A program made the translations under genes and the position numbers. The notes under the pieces are model-generated. The model had not been told where the DNA came from and did no database searches. It saw only the letters and a list, made by a program, of their open reading frames with translations. This document shows positions 1-7,689 of a stretch of 64,000 nucleotides of DNA, one piece after another (positions within the stretch are counted from its first letter, which is position 1; every line of letters starts with the position of its first letter). This DNA is from Bacteroidota bacterium (lineage in GTDB: Bacteria; Bacteroidota; Bacteroidia; Chitinophagales; Chitinophagaceae): the NCBI GenBank assembly GCA_030706735.1, contig JAUZNZ010000020.1:1-64000 (forward strand), written 5' to 3'.

Positions 1-1395
1 GTTCCGGTCGTACTCCTTTGCCAGCTTTGCGGCAATGACCTCCGAGGCTCCCTTGGAGAGGGCAACATATCCCGCGCCGAGCGGGTGGATGGTGGTCATA
101 CATTTCCGTTCGGCGTCAAAGGGTATTTCGGCCAATCTGGGCAAGGAAGTCCGCAGTTGCAAAATAATATCTGTGGAATAGCGCTTACCGATATGCTCTA
201 CCAGGGCGATCTCCGTCGGGTCTCCTTTCCATGTACCTTCGGACGACAAACGCGTATCGTTGTTCAACAGCATCGCGCATTCCAATGGATCGAGCGCGCT
301 GTGTAAAGAGAGCGGTGCGGCATATGGACTGATCGATTCCACCGTCATTTTATTTTGTGTCAGGGTACCCGTCTTATCGGTACAGATAAAACTGACGGCG
401 CCCAGCGTCTCTACGGCGGGAAGCCTTCGGATCAGCGCATTCTTCCTGACCAAACGCCTGGCTCCGATCGCCATCGAGATGGCCGTGACGGCCGGGAGCG
501 CTTCGGGTATGGCGGCAACCGCGAGAGACAATGCCACCAGCAATACCCTGACCGGTTCCTCGCCCCTCATGATCCCTATCCCAAAGAGCAAGGCGCAGAC
601 GATGACGACCACATAGGCGAGTCGTTTGCCCACCTCAGCCATCCTCCGCTGCAACGGCGTCGGCACAGCTTTTTCTTGCAACAGGCCTGATATCCGGCCG
701 ATCTCCGTATTCATGCCCGTCCTTACCGCGATGCCCCTGCCCCTTCCAAAAACGACGACCGTGCCTTTATAAGCCATGTTGAGCCTGTCGCCGATGGCGG
801 TATGCGCATTTCCGATGGGTTTAGTCACTTTATCGACGGGAGCGGACTCCCCGGTAAGAGAGGCTTCTCCGATCCTGAGGGAATGTATCTCGCAAAGTCG
901 CAGGTCGGCCGGCACGATGGTTCCTGTTTCCAGCAGCACCAGATCTCCCGGGACCAGCCCGGTGGAAGCGATCTCCCGTATCTGCCCGTCACGGATCACG
1001 TTTGTCCAGGGCTCCGCCAGTTTCCTCAACTCCTCCACGGCCCTATCCGCCTTGTACTCATGGAAAAATCCGAGTATTGCGTTAAGCAGGGCGATGGCCA
1101 TAATGATGATCGTGTCGGTAAGATTGCCTATAACCGCCGATATAGCCGCCGCAACGATCAATATCAAGACCATGAAATCCCTGAACTGTCCGGCGAACAG
1201 CGTCAATGCCGATCTTTTTCTTTTCCGACGCAATGCATTCGGGCCGAATTTCTTCATCCTGCTTTCCGCCTCCTGGGTGGAGAGACCGCGAAGTGAAGTA
1301 CCCAATCCTTCGATTGCTTCTGCGATCCCGAGCCGGTGCCAGTTCCCATATTCAGCAACAGGCCGGGTCTCGACCCTTTCGCTTATTCTTTCCAT
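1..1395 (-). CDS. P2-type cation-transporting ATPase, N-terminal part (cut by left edge)
   Basis: This encodes the first 465 residues of an inner-membrane P-type ATPase; the C-terminal half lies outside the window. In order it shows a cation ATPase N-terminal domain (FGPNAL near residue 60), a first membrane pair around residues 75-125, the actuator domain with the TGES loop, a second membrane pair containing the IPEALP ion-binding turn, and the phosphorylation motif DKTGTLTQNKM with the acceptor aspartate at residue 340. The PEALP signature and overall order fit calcium/manganese-type P2A pumps more than heavy-metal P1B pumps, and no N-terminal metal-binding CxxC domain is seen. The ion is not certain from this fragment. 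The ATG at 1395 opens the conserved N-terminal region. It is divergent from the stress protein at 1555, with a perfect 14-bp palindrome between them. Confidence 0.9.
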   Translation of the reverse strand, partial: MERISERVETRPVAEYGNWHRLGIAEAIEGLGTSLRGLSTQEAESRMKKFGPNALRRKRKRSALTLFAGQFRDFMVLILIVAAAISAVIGNLTDTIIIMAIALLNAILGFFHEYKADRAVEELRKLAEPWTNVIRDGQIREIASTGLVPGDLVLLETGTIVPADLRLCEIHSLRIGEASLTGESAPVDKVTKPIGNAHTAIGDRLNMAYKGTVVVFGRGRGIAVRTGMNTEIGRISGLLQEKAVPTPLQRRMAEVGKRLAYVVVIVCALLFGIGIMRGEEPVRVLLVALSLAVAAIPEALPAVTAISMAIGARRLVRKNALIRRLPAVETLGAVSFICTDKTGTLTQNKMTVESISPYAAPLSLHSALDPLECAMLLNNDTRLSSEGTWKGDPTEIALVEHIGKRYSTDIILQLRTSLPRLAEIPFDAERKCMTTIHPLGAGYVALSKGASEVIAAKLAKEYDRN

Positions 1396-1507
1396 AAAGT
1401 GCGTTGAGGCAATCTGTTGAAGCTAAAGCCTTACTTCCGGTGGGCGGTTGACGAATATCTATTCCACGCATGAGTTTCGTCAGATGCGTCCAAGATCAGC
1501 GGGGACC

Positions 1508-1521
1508 ATGACCATGGTCAT
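1508..1521. promoter_or_regulatory. 14-bp perfect palindrome between divergent genes
   Basis: ATGACCATGGTCAT reads the same on both strands and lies in the 159-bp gap between the divergent cation ATPase and universal stress protein genes. Its position suits an operator for a dimeric regulator acting on one or both promoters. No matching regulator gene is seen in the window, so its role is inferred. Confidence 0.3.
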
Positions 1522-1554
1522 AGAAGATCTTGTTCCCAATTCGCAGATTTGGTT

Positions 1555-2520
1555 ATGACGAAAAGATTAAACCTACTAGTCCCAACGGACTTTTCCGTCG
1601 CCTCCCGGGCCGGGATCCGTTTTGCGGTCCAATTGGCCGGACAACAAAACGCCCATATCACTTTTGTTCATGTATTGACGCTATTTCGCCGACACAACTG
1701 GTCGGACCGTCAATTCGAGGCCTTTGCGGCCACCGAGCGCAGGTGCCGGAAAGAGCAGCTCGATACCCTGGTCGCCGACGTACGACGGCGGCACCCCTTG
1801 CGTCCGGGCGCAAGCTCCACGCTGGTACTGGAAGGACTCAGCGCAGACCTTGCCCTCATCGACTACTGCCAGCGCCATCCTGATATAGATCTTATCTGCA
1901 TGGGCACCCGCGGCGCCAGCAAGGTGAACAAACTATTCGGGACGAATACCGGCAACCTGATCACGCATTCGGATACGCCGGTCATTGCCGTACCGGCACT
2001 GTACAGAAAGAAACAAATATCCCGTCTGCTCTATATCACCGACCTGATCCATGGTCAGGAAGAATTGAAAGAGGTAGTCGCCCTGGCAAAACCTCTGCAT
2101 GCCCGCCTATCGGTGCTCCATCTTATGCAACCGGGAGAATTGAATTTCGATACCCGCCTCCTGCAAAAGGTCTGGAAAAAAGAATTTGGATACCCTGTGG
2201 ATGTCGATTTCAGGCCGGCCAACAGCAACATTACTGTGGTCGCGGACCTGGAACAAACGATCCGTCGCCTAAGGCCATCCCTTGTCGTTATGTTCTCCAA
2301 TCGCCGCCGGACGCTCTTTGAGGCCATCTTCTATCCCAGCCATGCCGAACGTCTTTCCTTCCGTACCAGGACGCCCATCCTGGTTATGGGAAAGAATGAT
2401 CCGAACGGCGTTCAGGACAGGCCGAAGGAAGAGGAAAGCGTGATGAGATCCGATCTGCGGACGAAGAGCAGGTCGCGCGGGCGGCAGCCGGCGACGCGTT
2501 TGAAGGCGAGACAGTCGTAG
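1555..2520 (+). CDS. Universal stress protein, tandem UspA domains
   Basis: Cytoplasmic protein of 321 residues with two UspA folds. The first starts at once with LLVPTDFS, a typical strand-1 motif, and runs to about residue 140 (ending in DTPVIAVPA). The second covers about 145-283, ending in TPILVMGK. UspA proteins bind nucleotides and support survival under stress or energy limitation; the exact role here is unknown. The ATG at 1555 is preferred; an in-frame TTG lies 6 nt upstream. After the second domain the reading frame continues for about 35 residues of basic, low-complexity sequence (RTKSRSRGRQ) that lies antisense to the end of the flippase gene. That tail looks like read-through past the ancestral stop rather than a domain. 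Confidence 0.85.
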   Translation: MTKRLNLLVPTDFSVASRAGIRFAVQLAGQQNAHITFVHVLTLFRRHNWSDRQFEAFAATERRCRKEQLDTLVADVRRRHPLRPGASSTLVLEGLSADLALIDYCQRHPDIDLICMGTRGASKVNKLFGTNTGNLITHSDTPVIAVPALYRKKQISRLLYITDLIHGQEELKEVVALAKPLHARLSVLHLMQPGELNFDTRLLQKVWKKEFGYPVDVDFRPANSNITVVADLEQTIRRLRPSLVVMFSNRRRTLFEAIFYPSHAERLSFRTRTPILVMGKNDPNGVQDRPKEEESVMRSDLRTKSRSRGRQPATRLKARQS

Positions 2521-3749
2521 ACAAAGGAAGTCAGCCCGGCCATACTAAAGGCGGCTGCGGCGCCGATCACCCCCCATGAGCGAATAAGCAGAAAGAAAAG
2601 AATCAACACGACCGCCAGTTGGATACAGGCGCTGATCAGATTGATGCGGAGCCGGCCCCTGCCGAAGAAATAGGCGGTAAAGAAGGTCGAACTGGCGATC
2701 GCGAAAAGCCCGGGTATGCAAGCCAGCAAGATCGCGTACATGCGGTCAAAAGAGCGTCCGAACACAAAAGGCAGGGCCCACCACCCTACTGCCGCGATTC
2801 CCATGGCTAAGATCAGCACTATCGTATTGGAGAGCCTAACCAGGAGCAATACCCGCCGTTGCATGTTCCCGGCCTCGTCCCCCGCCACCAGTGCAATGAC
2901 GGGATAATAGATGAATGAGGCGGCGATGCCTACATATTCGACGATCTTGAATGCCTGAAAGAAATTTCCCTGGTCGGGGCGCGGCGCCCAATATGGGATC
3001 AGGTAGAGGCACATTCTCGAGCCAACGTAAAAGATCAGGTTTGTGACAAAGGCGGCAAAGGAGAAGCGCAGGATGGCTTTTAGGGGGATGGCGCTGCCGG
3101 TCGGGGTTTCGGGGGGCGCGTTTGGCGCGACCGGAGCGGGGCGTTCGCGGCTGCGCCGGCCATAGAGGCGGAGGGAAAGGAAGAAGAGGACGGCGCCCTG
3201 GAGAAAGGAAGAGACAAAGTAAAGGAGGAACAGGGCGTCGATGGCCTTCGCGCCCGGGAATAAAACGACCGAGGCCAGGCCGCCCCCCAGGACGAGGAGA
3301 TTGGCGAGGAAGGCGATTTGCGCAGGCACGTGATTGCGTCCGTGTGCGGTGAACAGAGTCCCGGATAGTGCGCTGAAAAGCCCGCCGGTGATCGTCAGTG
3401 CGGAAAAAAGCAGGAACATCCGCGCCCCGATGTGCGGGTAGATCGCGGATGAATACATCAGCCAGACCAATGGCAGGCCCAGCAGCAGGGCCCCCGCGAT
3501 GATAATTAGTATGATCCGGTTTGCTGTCGCGGGAGGCAGCTCCCGGCGCGGGATATAATAATTAAAGCTGATATCGAGACCCAGGGTGAAGAAGCTCACG
3601 GCCAGAGCGAGGAGGTAGGATAAGGAGTAGAACTCGGCGGAAACGGCCGAGCGCAGGACCCGTGCGAACAGGATGCTGACCAGGAAGGAACTGGCGAATT
3701 GGAAGGTCTTCCAGAACAAGCTCTTGTATAAAACCTTCGCAACGGGCAT
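2412..3749 (-). CDS. Polysaccharide/lipid-linked oligosaccharide flippase (MATE/Wzx-like)
   Basis: Integral membrane protein of 445 residues with about 12-14 hydrophobic segments spread over its length and short basic loops, the pattern of Wzx/MurJ/MATE-like exporters that flip undecaprenyl-linked glycans across the inner membrane. The N-terminal FWKTFQFASSFLVSILFARVL and the paired helices that follow resemble polysaccharide biosynthesis proteins. Substrate cannot be told from sequence. It starts 13 nt after the radical SAM gene, in the same direction, so the two are probably cotranscribed. Its last 109 bp overlap the tail of the universal stress protein on the other strand. Confidence 0.8.
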   Translation of the reverse strand: MPVAKVLYKSLFWKTFQFASSFLVSILFARVLRSAVSAEFYSLSYLLALAVSFFTLGLDISFNYYIPRRELPPATANRIILIIIAGALLLGLPLVWLMYSSAIYPHIGARMFLLFSALTITGGLFSALSGTLFTAHGRNHVPAQIAFLANLLVLGGGLASVVLFPGAKAIDALFLLYFVSSFLQGAVLFFLSLRLYGRRSRERPAPVAPNAPPETPTGSAIPLKAILRFSFAAFVTNLIFYVGSRMCLYLIPYWAPRPDQGNFFQAFKIVEYVGIAASFIYYPVIALVAGDEAGNMQRRVLLLVRLSNTIVLILAMGIAAVGWWALPFVFGRSFDRMYAILLACIPGLFAIASSTFFTAYFFGRGRLRINLISACIQLAVVLILFFLLIRSWGVIGAAAAFSMAGLTSFVYDCLAFKRVAGCRPRDLLFVRRSDLITLSSSFGLS

Positions 3750-3762
3750 GGCGTCTTGGGTT

Positions 3763-4860
3763 TTAGGCCGTGTGGTGGATGCGGTTGCTGCACATCAGGC
3801 CGTAGGCATCGATGCAGTGCGTGCATTGTTCGGGGAGTTCCACGCCCAGGCGATGGGCCTCCCGGAAATGTTTGAATTCGGGCTTGCGATAGATCTGCAA
3901 GGGATCGTCCTTATAGATGTTGCCGAAGATGACCGGCGGGTGGCGGACGGTCTCGCCGAATAAGGTAAATGGCGTCGTCACGGCCAGGAAATCGCAGGGG
4001 GCGACATTGCCGTTGCTGTCCACGAAGAAGGTCTCGGCGGCCTGGCATCCGATCTGTGTAGGTTTGAGGCGGGGCATGCTGATCGACAGCTTATGCATGG
4101 CCGCGCGACGAACGGCCTCGTCGAAAAAGACCTGGGCCTGCGGGTTTCCTTCGGGCGAATAGAGAGCCAACGGCGCCAGGGCCGGCGTGAAGCTCAGGAT
4201 ATTGCTCACGTAGATCTGGCGGACGCCGAGGCTATGCGCCAGGTCAACGAGTTGGGGCAGTTCATGGATATTATTCCGGTGCGCCACGAAGGTGACGGCG
4301 ATGCGATCCTTCAGGGAGGACCGGCCCAGCAATTGGATGGTTTCGATGATCTTTTCATAGACCACCTCTGTTTTGAAATCCTCTACGGTCTTTTTGGTCG
4401 CGCCGTCGAGGGAGATATTGATCTCCGAAACGGGATATTTTTCCAGTTGTGCGATCTTTTCGGCGCTCAGCTCCATCGTATTCGACAGAAAGGGGAACCG
4501 GATCTTCGGATTGATCGAGAGTACCAGGTCCATCATTTCGAAAAGATGCTTGTTCAAGATGGCCTCGAAGGTGGAGAAATTGAAGAAGGCGGCGTGTTGG
4601 ATCATGGGCTTCAGCCGTTCGGCGATCCGGGCGAACTCGTCCAGCTTCATGATCTTGATGACCCCGTCATGGATCTCCGTATGGTAGTCGTTGATGAAGC
4701 AGTGTTTGCACTTCAGGTTGCATGCGCTCACGGTCTGGATGCTGATATAGTACGGATAGTCGCTGAGGTACTTCCTCACGCCGAGGACAAGGCGCTCTTT
4801 GAGGCGGGACCTGGGTATCCGACGGAGCTTCCTGACGGCTATCCTAAGCGTTTTCAGCAT
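3763..4860 (-). CDS. Radical SAM protein with SPASM-like C-terminus
   Basis: Iron-sulfur enzyme of 365 residues. The CNLKCKHC motif (C47, C51, C54) is the CxxxCxxC site for the SAM-cleaving 4Fe-4S cluster. The C-terminal part has a second cysteine set (GCQAAE, APCDF, CTHC, MCS), the layout of a SPASM domain that binds extra clusters. SPASM proteins modify peptides, or sugars and cofactors. With a flippase directly downstream, a cell-envelope or glycan-linked substrate is possible, but no precursor peptide gene is visible nearby. ATG at 4860 is chosen; an in-frame TTG lies two codons upstream at 4866. The gene ends 13 nt before the flippase start. Confidence 0.8.
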   Translation of the reverse strand: MLKTLRIAVRKLRRIPRSRLKERLVLGVRKYLSDYPYYISIQTVSACNLKCKHCFINDYHTEIHDGVIKIMKLDEFARIAERLKPMIQHAAFFNFSTFEAILNKHLFEMMDLVLSINPKIRFPFLSNTMELSAEKIAQLEKYPVSEINISLDGATKKTVEDFKTEVVYEKIIETIQLLGRSSLKDRIAVTFVAHRNNIHELPQLVDLAHSLGVRQIYVSNILSFTPALAPLALYSPEGNPQAQVFFDEAVRRAAMHKLSISMPRLKPTQIGCQAAETFFVDSNGNVAPCDFLAVTTPFTLFGETVRHPPVIFGNIYKDDPLQIYRKPEFKHFREAHRLGVELPEQCTHCIDAYGLMCSNRIHHTA

Positions 4861-4882
4861 GTCCAAAGGTACTTGACAATTC

Positions 4883-5644
4883 TTACTTCAGGGAATGAAT
4901 AATTTTGATGAAATCGGCTCCGATAAGAGAAGCGCCGCCGACCAGGCCACCGTCGACGTCGGGGCATCTGAATAGTTCCTTCGCGTTACCAGCCTTCACG
5001 CTGCCGCCATATAGAATGGGGATGGCTTCGGCAACATCCGCTCCATACTTCCCTTCCAGCACCGAACGAATGAAAGCGTGCATTTCCTGCGCCTGTTCTG
5101 TCGTAGCGGTCTTGCCGGTACCGATCGCCCAGATAGGTTCATAGGCGATGACGATGCCGCTGATCCTGCCTTCGGAGAACCCGAAGAGGGACTCCTCCAA
5201 CTGGGTCTTTACGTAGTTGTTTTGGGTGCCGGCCTCGCGGATGTTCAGGGGCTCGCCGCAACAGAAGATGGGCGTAATACCTGCTTCAAGACAAAGGGCC
5301 GCCTTTTGCGCAAGAGCCTGGTTGGTCTCGGAAAAATATTCGCGGCGTTCACTATGCCCGATGACGGCATAGCGGATATTGATCGATTGCAGCATTTCCG
5401 CGGAAACTTCGCCGGTATAGGCGCCGGAGCGTTTGTCGGAACAATTCTGGGCAGCCGCAAAATAATTGTTCTCATCGGCCAGCTCGCTATTGACCATGAT
5501 CAGATACGGGAAGGGAACGGCGAAGACCACCCGCTGATGGGCCTCCAATGGAATATCCGCATCGAGGATCTCGTCCAGCAGTTCTTCTCCCTGGCGGTAG
5601 GTCAGGTTCATTTTCCAGTTAGCCGCGGCAATTTGTGTTCTCAT
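4883..5644 (-). CDS. tpiA: Triosephosphate isomerase
   Basis: Interconverts dihydroxyacetone phosphate and glyceraldehyde 3-phosphate in glycolysis and gluconeogenesis; cytoplasmic TIM barrel. At 253 residues it has the usual length. Catalytic features are visible: N9 and K11 in AANWKMN, H97 in VIGHSERR, E169 in AYEPIWAIGTGKTA (mobile loop 6), and the phosphate-binding YGGSVKAGN near the C-terminus. It sits 41 nt after the GlmU-like gene in the same direction, so an operon is plausible though the partners are not functionally linked. No TAnnTTTG box is seen directly before it. Confidence 0.97.
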   Translation of the reverse strand: MRTQIAAANWKMNLTYRQGEELLDEILDADIPLEAHQRVVFAVPFPYLIMVNSELADENNYFAAAQNCSDKRSGAYTGEVSAEMLQSINIRYAVIGHSERREYFSETNQALAQKAALCLEAGITPIFCCGEPLNIREAGTQNNYVKTQLEESLFGFSEGRISGIVIAYEPIWAIGTGKTATTEQAQEMHAFIRSVLEGKYGADVAEAIPILYGGSVKAGNAKELFRCPDVDGGLVGGASLIGADFIKIIHSLK

Positions 5645-5685
5645 TGTTTATTGTCGATTTACGTTGTCGGTTTTAATATGGTGAA

Positions 5686-6585
5686 TTAAGACTGGTCGGC
5701 CTCGTAGATCCTTTTCAGGGTCTGGATCTCCGGATCGGTAAGGGTCTGCCCCTTGAGCGCCTTCCAGTTGCCGATGTCCCGGATGGCCTTGTCGAATTCA
5801 TATTTTGCGACGAAGCCCCAGCTGAAGCTGGGAATAAATTTGGGCGTTAGGGCGCCGGGAATCCCAACGCCGCCGGCCCCGTCCCCGAATACATTGCAAC
5901 AAACCCCGACCACGGTGCCGGTATTAAAGGATGTATTGATCGCCGAACGCGAATAGTCTCCCATGAAGAGGCCGCACTTCGCGCCAGCGGCGATGAAGGC
6001 GGAGCGTGAAGGACTCCATACCTTCACCTCGCCCGCATTGTTCTTGAGATTCGAATTGGACGTCCCTGCGCCGAGGTTGCACCACTCCCCGATCACGGAA
6101 TCGCCGAGGTATCCGTCATGTCCTTTATTGCTATATCCGAAGATCACCGAATTCTTGATCTCACCACCCACGGTGCTATAGGGTCCGATCGTGGTGGCGC
6201 CGTACATCTTCGCGCCCATTTTGACGACGGCGCCTTCGCAAAGGGCAAAGGGGCCACGGATGAGCGAGCCTTCCATGACTTCGGCGTTCCTGCCGATATA
6301 GATGGGCCCTGCGGAGGCGTTGAGCGTGCAATAGTTCAGGATGGCGCCTGCCTCGATGAAAATGTTTTCGGGGCGGATCGATTGTACTGTGGGAGGGATG
6401 GGTTGGGAGGTTCGATCCTTCGTCAGCAGCGCGAAGTCGTCTGCGATGGCCTGGGCGTTGTGGCGTATGATGTCCCAGGGGTGCGAGATCTGCTTTGCCA
6501 GCGCGGGCAATTTTTCCCGCAGGGTCAGGATGCCCATCCGGATATCCAGGATGGGTCGGGTCAGGCTGAAGGGAAACAGATCCAT
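5686..6585 (-). CDS. GlmU-family sugar nucleotidyltransferase-like protein, shortened N-terminal domain
   Basis: Protein of 299 residues. The first 25 residues (LFPFSLTRPILDIRMGILTLREK) match the beginning of the Bacteroidota GlmU-like family. From about residue 70 to 270 there is a left-handed beta-helix with hexapeptide repeats (IFIEAGAIL, IYIGRNAEVMEG, VVKMGAKMYGATTIG), as in bacterial acyl- and nucleotidyltransferases. Relatives as I remember them are near 390-400 residues and have a fuller Rossmann-type domain between these parts; here about 80-100 residues appear to be missing after REK. An in-frame stop lies directly upstream of the ATG, so no longer start is available. It may be an active acyltransferase-like relic or a natural short form. 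Confidence 0.75.
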   Translation of the reverse strand: MDLFPFSLTRPILDIRMGILTLREKLPALAKQISHPWDIIRHNAQAIADDFALLTKDRTSQPIPPTVQSIRPENIFIEAGAILNYCTLNASAGPIYIGRNAEVMEGSLIRGPFALCEGAVVKMGAKMYGATTIGPYSTVGGEIKNSVIFGYSNKGHDGYLGDSVIGEWCNLGAGTSNSNLKNNAGEVKVWSPSRSAFIAAGAKCGLFMGDYSRSAINTSFNTGTVVGVCCNVFGDGAGGVGIPGALTPKFIPSFSWGFVAKYEFDKAIRDIGNWKALKGQTLTDPEIQTLKRIYEADQS

Positions 6586-6600
6586 TGGCTAAATCTACAA

Positions 6601-6627
6601 ATAAAAAGCCTTCCCCGGAGGAAAGGC
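6601..6627 (-). terminator. Rho-independent terminator after L31
   Basis: Read on the minus strand, an 8-bp stem (6620-6627 with 6608-6615, one G-U pair) and a 4-nt loop are followed by TTTTTAT. It lies 36 nt past the stop of the L31 gene and just before the GlmU-like gene, separating the two transcripts. Confidence 0.8.
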
Positions 6628-6662
6628 GATAAGTTCGACGCGGTTGCCATGGGGCGACCGGA

Positions 6663-6917
6663 CTATTTGGTTTTCTTTTCGTAACGCTTCTTGAATTTGT
6701 CGATGCGACCTGCGGTGTCTACCAGGACATTCTTACCCGTGAAGAATGGATGCGAGGTGTTGGATATTTCCAATTTGATCAGGGGGTATTCTTTACCGTC
6801 TTCCCATTTCGTGGTTTCACGGGAAGGTGCGGAGGAACGGCTCAGGAAGCTGGTACCATTGCTCATGTCCTTGAAAATGACGAAACGGTAGCCTGTCGGG
6901 TGAATATCTTTTTTCAT
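6663..6917 (-). CDS. rpmE2: 50S ribosomal protein L31 type B
   Basis: Component of the large ribosomal subunit, 84 residues. [17 protein letters not shown] at the N-terminus and the central TSHPFFTGK motif identify L31; the lack of the zinc-binding CxxC cysteines makes it the type B (zinc-independent) form. The ATG at 6917 gives the family's standard beginning. It has its own canonical promoter (6976-7007), an about 50-nt leader that contains the 10-bp palindrome GCCGTACGGC (6949-6958), and a terminator downstream, so it is a single-gene transcript. Confidence 0.96.
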   Translation of the reverse strand: MKKDIHPTGYRFVIFKDMSNGTSFLSRSSAPSRETTKWEDGKEYPLIKLEISNTSHPFFTGKNVLVDTAGRIDKFKKRYEKKTK

Positions 6918-6975
6918 GACTTTTCGATTTTCGGCTCGCACGGATTTGGCCGTACGGCATTTTAAATTAAGAGTG

Positions 6976-7007
6976 CAAAATTAGGCAATATCGGGTTGTG
7001 TTCCAAA
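6976..7007 (-). promoter_or_regulatory. Promoter of rpmE2
   Basis: TAATTTTG (6976-6983) matches the Bacteroidota -7 consensus TAnnTTTG exactly. TTTG (7004-7007) lies 20 nt further upstream as the -33 element. This is among the best promoter matches in the window and it precedes a ribosomal protein gene. Confidence 0.75.
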
Positions 7008-7070
7008 TATTTTGGGATCGATTTGCGGGGGGCGGCGGGGGCGAGGTTGGCGGAGGGTTCGGCCGGGGGG

Positions 7071-7562
7071 CTAGCTACGCATATTGACGTATTGCAGGGC
7101 GACGCCGAGGTTGGCCTCGTTGCACAATTTGATGACGGCCTGCAGGTCGTCGATCTTTTTGGCGGTGACCCGAACGACGTCGTCCATGATCTGGGATTGC
7201 ACTTTGAGGCCGGAGTCCTTGATCAGCTTGACGATCTTCTTGGCGTCCTCCTGTTTGAGACCGTTGCGGACGGGGATCTGCTTTTTCGTTATTTTCCCGC
7301 TGGGGTATGGCTCCTTGCTGAGGTCGTAGGCCAGGGGATCCAGGCCCTGTTTCATAGACCGCGATATCAGCACGTCGACGATCTGCCTGACCTTCATGTC
7401 GCTTTCGGCTTCCAGGTCGAGCAGCATGTCCTTTTTGTTCAGGTCGATCTTCACCGAGGAGTCCTTGAAATCGAACCGGTTGGTAATCTCTTTTTTGGTC
7501 ACATTGACGGCATTGTCCAGGACCTGCGGGTCGACCTTGCTGACGATATCGAAGGATGGCAT
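7071..7562 (-). CDS. YajQ-family nucleotide-binding protein
   Basis: Cytoplasmic protein of 163 residues, the normal family length. MPSFDIVSKVD at the start, the NRFDFKDS motif, and the GLKVQSQIMDDVVRVT stretch near the C-terminus are hallmarks of YajQ/DUF520. Members bind cyclic di-GMP or nucleotides and, in Xanthomonas, act with a transcription factor in virulence control; the role in Bacteroidota is not established. The ATG at 7562 is favoured over an upstream start at 7595 because it matches the family start and because the promoter -7 box ends only 4 nt before it, suggesting a leaderless mRNA. Confidence 0.93.
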   Translation of the reverse strand: MPSFDIVSKVDPQVLDNAVNVTKKEITNRFDFKDSSVKIDLNKKDMLLDLEAESDMKVRQIVDVLISRSMKQGLDPLAYDLSKEPYPSGKITKKQIPVRNGLKQEDAKKIVKLIKDSGLKVQSQIMDDVVRVTAKKIDDLQAVIKLCNEANLGVALQYVNMRS

Positions 7563-7566
7563 GACG

Positions 7567-7595
7567 CAAATATAGCTACAAGCTGCAAGCGGCAA
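7567..7595 (-). promoter_or_regulatory. Promoter of the yajQ-like gene, leaderless geometry
   Basis: TATATTTG (7567-7574) fits TAnnTTTG exactly and TTG (7593-7595) lies 18 nt upstream. Only 4 nt separate the -7 box from the A of the ATG at 7562, so transcription probably starts at or very near the start codon. Confidence 0.65.
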
Positions 7596-7689
7596 GCGTC
7601 AGGCCAGACATTTTTTGGATTGCCGGGCTTGAGGCCCGGGAAAGGGGCGGTCGGGCCGGCGCTGCGGCGGCCGGCCCGGGGCCGGGGGG

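Noticed and set aside
7626-7641. Terminator between the TonB receptor and the yajQ-like gene
   Set aside because: There is a CCGGGC/GCCCGG hairpin but no T-run on either strand, so it is not a clear terminator.
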